From assembly GCF_900538805.1 (NCBI RefSeq), contig NZ_UPZP01000021.1, positions 1 to 27,337 on the forward strand: 27,337 nt of DNA. The letters run 5' to 3'. This DNA comes from an uncultured Dialister sp. (lineage in GTDB: Bacteria; Bacillota; Negativicutes; Veillonellales; Dialisteraceae). This document shows, one piece after another, positions 22,829 through 27,337 of this stretch. Numbering within the stretch: position 1 is the first letter of the stretch; each line of letters begins with the position of its first letter. The notes under the pieces were generated by a model, which searched no databases, was not told the origin of the DNA, and saw only the letters and a list, made by a program, of their open reading frames with translations. A program made the translations under genes and the position numbers.

Positions 22829-23400
22829 GTCATTGGCGGTACTTGACGGTATTCCTGAAAGCAAGAGGGTTCAGGCGCCTTCGGCGCCCGGGTTCTATCG
22901 GTCATGTGCTGACGCACTGACCGATGGGTTCCGCCCACAGAGCGGGCTGGTTCAGAGGGACATTATATATGCCGCCTGTTGGCGGCAGCCGCGGAGCGGC
23001 TATAAAACTCATCGCCCGTAGGGCGATACCATCACCCTCTGAACCCTTTGAACCTTCTGAACCTTCTGAACCCTCACGCCCAAAGGGCGTGTCCATGAAC
23101 CCTCCGGCCAAAGGCCGGTCCATCTTAAGAACCTTTTACCACAACCCTTCTCGCCGACCGGTATTTATCACCGATTGATTCAAATGCGGCATGTACCGAG
23201 ATTCTTCGCCGGAGGCTCAGAATGACTGTGCCCGGCGGTAAATCCCGTAACGCTGACTTCATACTTATCGCCGAAGGCGATACCACCACCCTCTGAACCC
23301 TTTGAACCTTCTGAACCCTTTGAACCCTCAGACCCGCAGGGGCTGTCCAATTTAAGAACCTTTTGGTTTAGAACCTTTTGCGCCCGAAGGGCGTAAAACC
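22829..23400. repeat. Composite repeat region (modules A, C, D, F)
   Basis: Module A (about 22850-22960) carries the stem ATCGGTCA...TGACCGAT in place of ATCGTTCG...CGAACGAT found in other copies. A C hairpin ATCGCCCGTAGGGCGAT lies near 23011-23027. A GAACC tract with CACGCCCAAAGGGCGTG and CCGGCC-AAA-GGCCGG (23036-23120), module F (23148-23255), another C hairpin near 23268-23282 and a second GAACC tract with a GTC-flanked hairpin (23290-23400) complete it. No gene. Confidence 0.83.
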
Positions 23401-23402
23401 CC

Positions 23403-23431
23403 TTGACTTACTGTATGCGAAAACGTACAAT
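23403..23431 (+). promoter_or_regulatory. Promoter of ileS
   Basis: TTGACT (23403-23408), 17 bases, TACAAT (23426-23431). Transcription would begin near 23438, just before the T-box leader. Confidence 0.72.
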
Positions 23432-23437
23432 ATAAAA

Positions 23438-23658
23438 ATACTGACAGGCGTGGATGAAGACGTTTCGCATGGGCTGATTCCAAAGAGAGCTCCCGTCTGG
23501 TGAAAGGGAGCGTTCAGGATGCGGAAGGATCACTTCGGAGCTTCAGGGAAGAAAAGCCCTGACGGGACATCGTTAACTGTACCAAGTGGCCGAGAGGTCA
23601 TGAGGGTGGTACCACGGGAAATTGATTCTCGCCCCTTGCGGGCGGGAATTTTTTATTT
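23438..23658 (+). promoter_or_regulatory. Isoleucine T-box riboswitch
   Basis: The leader senses uncharged tRNA-Ile. Stem I is visible: GAAG (23455-23458) pairs with CTTC (23533-23536), CGCAT pairs with ATGCG, and the distal arm GCTCCC/GGGAGC carries the loop. The specifier ATC (Ile codon, 23529-23531) is followed by the usual A just before the closing pairs. The T-box sequence AGGGTGGTACCACGGG lies at 23603-23618. The competing terminator is TTCTCGCCC...GGGCGGGAA plus a T run (about 23625-23655). Uncharged tRNA-Ile would pair with the T-box and allow ileS expression. Confidence 0.93.
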
Positions 23659-23691
23659 TGGAAATCTCCGATTTCCATAGGAGGAATAGAA

Positions 23692-26535
23692 ATGGATTAC
23701 AGCAAGACTTTACATCTGCCGCAGACGGATTTCCCCATGCGCGGCAACCTTCCGAAGAAGGAACCGGGCTTTGTAGAATTCTGGAGGGAACATGACCTGT
23801 ATCATGCCCGCCTGGAAAAGAGAAGAAAGGACGGCGCGCCCACTTTCGTTCTCCACGACGGACCTCCCTATGCCAACGGCAAGATTCATATCGGCCATGC
23901 ACTGAACAAGACCCTGAAGGATATCATCGTCCGCTACAAGCACATGGCAGGCTTTGAGTCCAACTATATCCCCGGCTGGGATACCCACGGACTTCCTATC
24001 GAATATGCGGTACTGAAGGATTCCGGCGAAGACCGGGCCAACATGACGCCTCTGGAACTCCGCAGAAAGTGCCTGGCCTATGCCAAGAAGTGGATTGAAA
24101 TCCAGAAGGCCGATTTCATCCGCATGGGCGTTGTCGGCGACTTTGCCCATCCCTATGTCACCTTTGATCCCCATCTGGAAGCGAAGGAACTGGAAGTTTT
24201 CGGTGAAATGGCCAACAAGGGCTATATTTACAAAGGCAAGAAGGCTGTGTACTGGTGCCCTCACTGCGAAACCGCGCTGGCTGAAGCGGAAATCGAATAC
24301 AAGGACAGAAAGTCTCCTTCCATTTATGTGAAATTCCCGGCAGTGGACCTGAAGGGCCTGGCTCCGGAAGGGGTGCCGCAGGAAAAGCTCTTCGCCGTTA
24401 TCTGGACCACCACCCCCTGGACCATTCCGGCCAATGAAGCCATCTGCGTGAACCCGAAGTTCACCTATGTATGGGTGCACAACAAGGCAGCCGATGAATA
24501 CTACCTCATGAACAAGGAGCTGGCACCGAAGGCGCTGGAAGAATGCAAGGTGGAGGATTATGAATTCGTAGGCCGCGAAATGACCGGCGCTGAATGGGAA
24601 CTGGCCACCTTCCATCATCCTCTCCTGGACCGGCTGGCTTATGTGCTGGAAGGAAACCATGTCACATTGGATGCCGGCACCGGCTGCGTTCATACCGCTC
24701 CGGGACATGGCGTGGACGACTTTGAAGTATGCCAGGATTATAGAAATAAGGGCAAACTGGATCTCCCCATTATCTGCCCGGTGGATGAAAAGGGCCACAT
24801 GACCGCGGAAGCAGGTCTGGGCCTGGAAGGCAAGACCATCTGGGAAGCAGAGGGACCCGTCATTTCCGCTCTGGCCCATGCAGGCATGCTGCTTGGCAAG
24901 AAATCTATCCACCATCAGTACGCACACTGCTGGCGCTGCAAGAACCCCATCATCTACAGAGCCACAGAGCAGTGGTTTGCTTCCATCAACGACTTCCGTG
25001 ACAAGGCACTGAAGGCAGTGGACGACACCCGTTTCATTCCTTCCTGGGGCCATGACCGCCTGTACAACATGATTCGCGACCGCCAGGACTGGTGCATTTC
25101 CCGCCAGCGCTCCTGGGGTGTGCCGATTCCTGCCTTCTACTGCGATGACTGCGGCAAATGGGTCATCACACCGGAAACCATGAAGAAGGTCGAAGAAATC
25201 GTAGAAAAAGAAGGCACCGACGCATGGTGGTCCCACAGCGCCGAAGAACTGCTGCCGGAAGGATTCAAATGCCCCCACTGCGGCGGCACCCATTTCCATA
25301 AGGAAAAGGACATCATGGACGTATGGTTCGACTCCGGTTCCACCTGGAACGGTGTCCTCCGCAACCCCCACAAGGAATGGGAAGGCGTGAAATATCCCTG
25401 CGACCTCTATCTGGAAGGTTCCGACCAGCACCGCGGCTGGTTCCACTCCTCCCTCCTCTGCTCCGTGGCCGTTAACGGCTATGCTCCCTACAAGGCAGTC
25501 CTCACCCACGGCTTCACCATGGATGGCGAAGGCCGCAAGATGAGTAAATCCGTAGGCAACGTGGTGGCTCCCCAGGACGTGATCAACAAATACGGCGCCG
25601 ATGTGATGCGCCTCTGGATTTCCTCCGTGGACTACCAGGGTGACGTCCGCCTCTCCGACAAAATTATCAAGTCCATGAGCGACGTGTACAGAAAAATCAG
25701 AAACACCTTCCGCTACCTCCTGGGCAACCTTTACGACTTTGACCCGAAGAAAGACAGCGTGGCCTATGAAGATATGGAAGAACTGGACCGCTGGGCACTG
25801 CTCCGCATGGAACAGGTGAAGGAAACCGTCCTCAAAGCCTATGACGACTACCAGTTCCATGTCATGTACCATGCAGTCCACAACTTCTGCACCGTGGACC
25901 TTTCCTCCATTTACCTGGATATCCTGAAGGACCGCCTCTACACCGAAAAGGCAGATGGCAAACTCAGAAGAAGCGCCCAGACCGCCATGTATGAAATCCT
26001 CATCACCCTGGTACGTCTGGTGGCTCCGGTACTCTGCTTCACTGCCGAAGAAGTATGGCAGGCCCTTCCGAACAAGGAAGAAAGAGAATGGTCCGTCCAT
26101 ATGTCCGACATGCCTAAGGTCAATGAAAAGTACCTGGACAAGGCATTGGATGAAAAATGGAAGAAACGGCTGGCAGTGAGAAGCGTGGTCACCAAGGCCC
26201 TGGAAGAAGCAAGACAGGCCAAGACCATCGGCCATCCCCTGGACGCCGAAGTCACTGTCTACGCCGACGGCGAAGAATTCCAGGTTCTCAAGGACATGGA
26301 AAAAGAACTGGCCGACTTCTGCCTCGTTTCCCAGGCAAAAATTGCTGAAGGCACCGAAAACGCACCGGAAGGCGCTTCTTCCAACGAAGAAGGCACCGTG
26401 AAGTGCTCCGTAGCCGTATGCACCCTGGAAAAATGCGAACGCTGCTGGAAACGCACACCTGACGTTGACAGCGACCCCGCTCATCCCCACGTATGCGCCC
26501 GCTGCGCCCATGTACTGGAAGAAATGGGAGAATAA
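23692..26535 (+). CDS. ileS: Isoleucyl-tRNA synthetase
   Basis: IleS charges tRNA-Ile and edits valine. The 947-aa protein shows the bacterial layout: HIGH at residues 66-69 (KIHIGHAL), the CP1 editing domain with TTTPWTIPAN and GTGCVHTAPGHG, the KMSKS loop beginning at Lys616 (GRKMSKSVGN), the anticodon-binding helical domain, and a C-terminal zinc ribbon CERCWKR...CARC in the last 35 residues. Length is normal for the zinc-ribbon bacterial type. AGGAGG at 23679-23684 fixes ATG 23692. The T-box leader directly upstream controls it, and a terminator follows, so it is a single-gene unit. Confidence 0.98.
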   Translation: MDYSKTLHLPQTDFPMRGNLPKKEPGFVEFWREHDLYHARLEKRRKDGAPTFVLHDGPPYANGKIHIGHALNKTLKDIIVRYKHMAGFESNYIPGWDTHGLPIEYAVLKDSGEDRANMTPLELRRKCLAYAKKWIEIQKADFIRMGVVGDFAHPYVTFDPHLEAKELEVFGEMANKGYIYKGKKAVYWCPHCETALAEAEIEYKDRKSPSIYVKFPAVDLKGLAPEGVPQEKLFAVIWTTTPWTIPANEAICVNPKFTYVWVHNKAADEYYLMNKELAPKALEECKVEDYEFVGREMTGAEWELATFHHPLLDRLAYVLEGNHVTLDAGTGCVHTAPGHGVDDFEVCQDYRNKGKLDLPIICPVDEKGHMTAEAGLGLEGKTIWEAEGPVISALAHAGMLLGKKSIHHQYAHCWRCKNPIIYRATEQWFASINDFRDKALKAVDDTRFIPSWGHDRLYNMIRDRQDWCISRQRSWGVPIPAFYCDDCGKWVITPETMKKVEEIVEKEGTDAWWSHSAEELLPEGFKCPHCGGTHFHKEKDIMDVWFDSGSTWNGVLRNPHKEWEGVKYPCDLYLEGSDQHRGWFHSSLLCSVAVNGYAPYKAVLTHGFTMDGEGRKMSKSVGNVVAPQDVINKYGADVMRLWISSVDYQGDVRLSDKIIKSMSDVYRKIRNTFRYLLGNLYDFDPKKDSVAYEDMEELDRWALLRMEQVKETVLKAYDDYQFHVMYHAVHNFCTVDLSSIYLDILKDRLYTEKADGKLRRSAQTAMYEILITLVRLVAPVLCFTAEEVWQALPNKEEREWSVHMSDMPKVNEKYLDKALDEKWKKRLAVRSVVTKALEEARQAKTIGHPLDAEVTVYADGEEFQVLKDMEKELADFCLVSQAKIAEGTENAPEGASSNEEGTVKCSVAVCTLEKCERCWKRTPDVDSDPAHPHVCARCAHVLEEMGE

Positions 26536-26564
26536 AAGCATAGGATGACCCTGCAAAGGGCAGC

Positions 26565-26595
26565 AAAAAAGACCGCTGAGAGGCGGTCTTTTTTT
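26565..26595 (+). terminator. Rho-independent terminator of ileS
   Basis: AAAAAAGACCGC (26565-26576), loop TGAGAG, GCGGTC (26583-26588), then seven T. Confidence 0.92.
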
Positions 26596-26599
26596 GATT

Positions 26600-27275
26600 G
26601 GGAGGGGGAATTATGTTCCATGTCTCTGAATGGGAGCATAGAGAGCTTTATTCTGCCCCTTTTCAAGGGGAAGTCCGGCGCAGCCGGATAGGGGATAGCC
26701 ACCGAAGGTGGCTGATTCGGCAGAATGTTACAGGGAGAAATGATGACAAAAGGAAGCAACACAAATTCTTGCGTCCCCTTGAGGGGAAGAGGGCCACGAA
26801 GTGGCGCAGGGGTGTACGATGTCAAGCGGAGAAATGACACACAAAGTGAATAAGGCCGCCGATTGGCGGTCAGTTCTAAGATAGAGTATCACTCCGACGC
26901 TCTGCCTCGTACACCCTATGGCCCCTCAAGGTGCAAAGAGTGCTGAGGAAACAATGAGACATAGGTAATGTTTACCATTCCGGCGGGCCTCCTTTGGTGG
27001 CTGGCGCCACCACCTTTCCCCCGGCGAAGCCGGGGGCACTATGGGTACTGGGCAGCTGCGGCAATGGAGATTATGACAGTAACGGTTATAACGGTGTGTG
27101 CCGCCGACAGGCGGCACATATACTCATCGCCAAAGGCGATACCACACCCTCTGAACCCTTTGAACCCTTACGCCCAAAGGGCGTGTCCATGCCTTCCCGC
27201 CGACTGGTATTTATCGCCGATTGTCTCAAATGCGGCATGTACCGAGATTCTTCGCCTACGGCTCAGTATTCTGGT
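26600..27275. repeat. Composite repeat region (modules E, G, C, D, F) after ileS
   Basis: Module E copy 2 (26650-26726) is followed by less structured sequence with hairpins such as CCCCTTGAGGGG (26776-26787) and GGCCAC-GAA-GTGGC (near 26791). A GGTGGCTGGCGCCACC hairpin (near 26995) and CCCCCGGC-GAA-GCCGGGGG (near 27019) precede block G (27034-27085). Then come a C hairpin (ATCGCC-AAA-GGCGAT), a GAACC tract with CGCCCAAAGGGCG (27143-27185) and module F (27197-27268). No gene is supported. Confidence 0.78.
26650..26726. repeat. Module E copy 2: branched hairpin structure, 77 nt
   Basis: Closing stem ATTCTGCC (26650-26657) with GGCAGAAT (26719-26726) encloses CCC/GGG with a TTTTCAA loop, TCCGGC-GCA-GCCGGA (26674-26688) and AGCCACC-GAA-GGTGGCT (26697-26713). 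The third stem is entirely different from that of copy 1, yet perfectly paired. Confidence 0.72.
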
Positions 27276-27337
27276 CATATGTCAAGTCTTTTTTTTGAAG
27301 AAATTTATTGTTTTTTCTTAAAAAAGGGTAACCTTAA
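27276..27337. other. AT-rich right edge without a recognised feature
   Basis: After the last module F the sequence becomes AT-rich with runs of eight T, six T and six A. It could be the start of a promoter or terminator for a gene outside the window. No gene can be supported. Confidence 0.4.

Noticed and set aside
3187..23400. CRISPR array
   Set aside because: GAACC tracts have a 9-nt period without unique spacers of constant length, the hairpin units are irregularly spaced, and no cas gene is present.
23710..26556. A 948-codon open frame antisense to ileS
   Set aside because: It mirrors ileS almost exactly, lacks family motifs, and arises because GC-rich codon choice removes stops on the opposite strand. 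The ileS motifs and its T-box leader settle the coding strand.
26650..26726. tRNA gene
   Set aside because: The length is tRNA-like and the fold is branched, but loops are three to seven bases long, there is no anticodon loop, T-loop GTTCRA motif or CCA end, and arms vary between copies.

Overview
The window looks like a chromosomal segment of a Gram-negative-type Firmicute of the Negativicutes, most like Dialister or another Veillonellaceae member. The grounds are the protein families, strong AGGAGG ribosome binding sites, an isoleucine T-box leader on ileS, a preQ1-like leader on queC, GC-rich coding DNA, and intergenic regions packed with GC-rich hairpins and GAACC tracts. The genus is an inference, since no rRNA is present.

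Layout. 1-1685 (-): one open frame in which a LysR-type regulator runs without a stop into a secreted serine hydrolase (class C beta-lactamase fold) that leaves the window on the left; it may be an assembly or recombination chimera. 1792-3186 (+): a DMT-family exporter and an Lrp/AsnC regulator. The exporter is divergent from lysR, and the two promoters overlap at LysR-type operator palindromes. 3758-4882 (+): glycerate kinase. 5278-8033 (+): queC, queD, queE and folE, the complete enzyme set from GTP to preQ0 (queuosine precursor), led by a preQ1-I-like pseudoknot; a 486-bp repeat block separates queC from queD. 8698-10776 (+): class A penicillin-binding protein 1A. 10816-12102: repeats plus about 800 bp with no convincing gene. 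12103-12918 (-): PARG-like macrodomain protein. 13245-13700 (-): low-molecular-weight tyrosine phosphatase fold with its catalytic residues replaced. 14271-17176 (+): a small cysteine-bearing PAS protein overlapping a PAS/degenerate-GGDEF/EAL protein. 17880-20366 (-): a paralogous PAS/degenerate-GGDEF/EAL protein facing it. 21464-22828 (+): ascorbate-type PTS IIC permease without IIA or IIB nearby. 23403-26535 (+): T-box leader and ileS.

Most of the larger gaps (3187-3757, 4883-5187, 5971-6412, 8034-8583, 10816-11040, 11870-12102, 12930-13244, 13780-14110, 17217-17879, 20690-21376, 22829-23400, 26600-27275) are built from the same set of modules in different combinations. These are a GTATTCCCG/GGTTC multi-hairpin module (A), an inverted-repeat MITE-like module of about 220 bp (B), an ATCGCC/GGCGAT hairpin (C), 9-nt-period YTGAACCYT tracts with interchangeable hairpins (D), a branched structure of 76-77 nt (E), a GGTATTTATC/CTCAGAATGAC module (F) and a GGGCAGCTGCGGC block (G). 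Stem sequences differ between copies while pairing is kept, so structure appears to be what is preserved. This repeat system is the most unusual feature of the window. No transposase or CRISPR machinery is visible.
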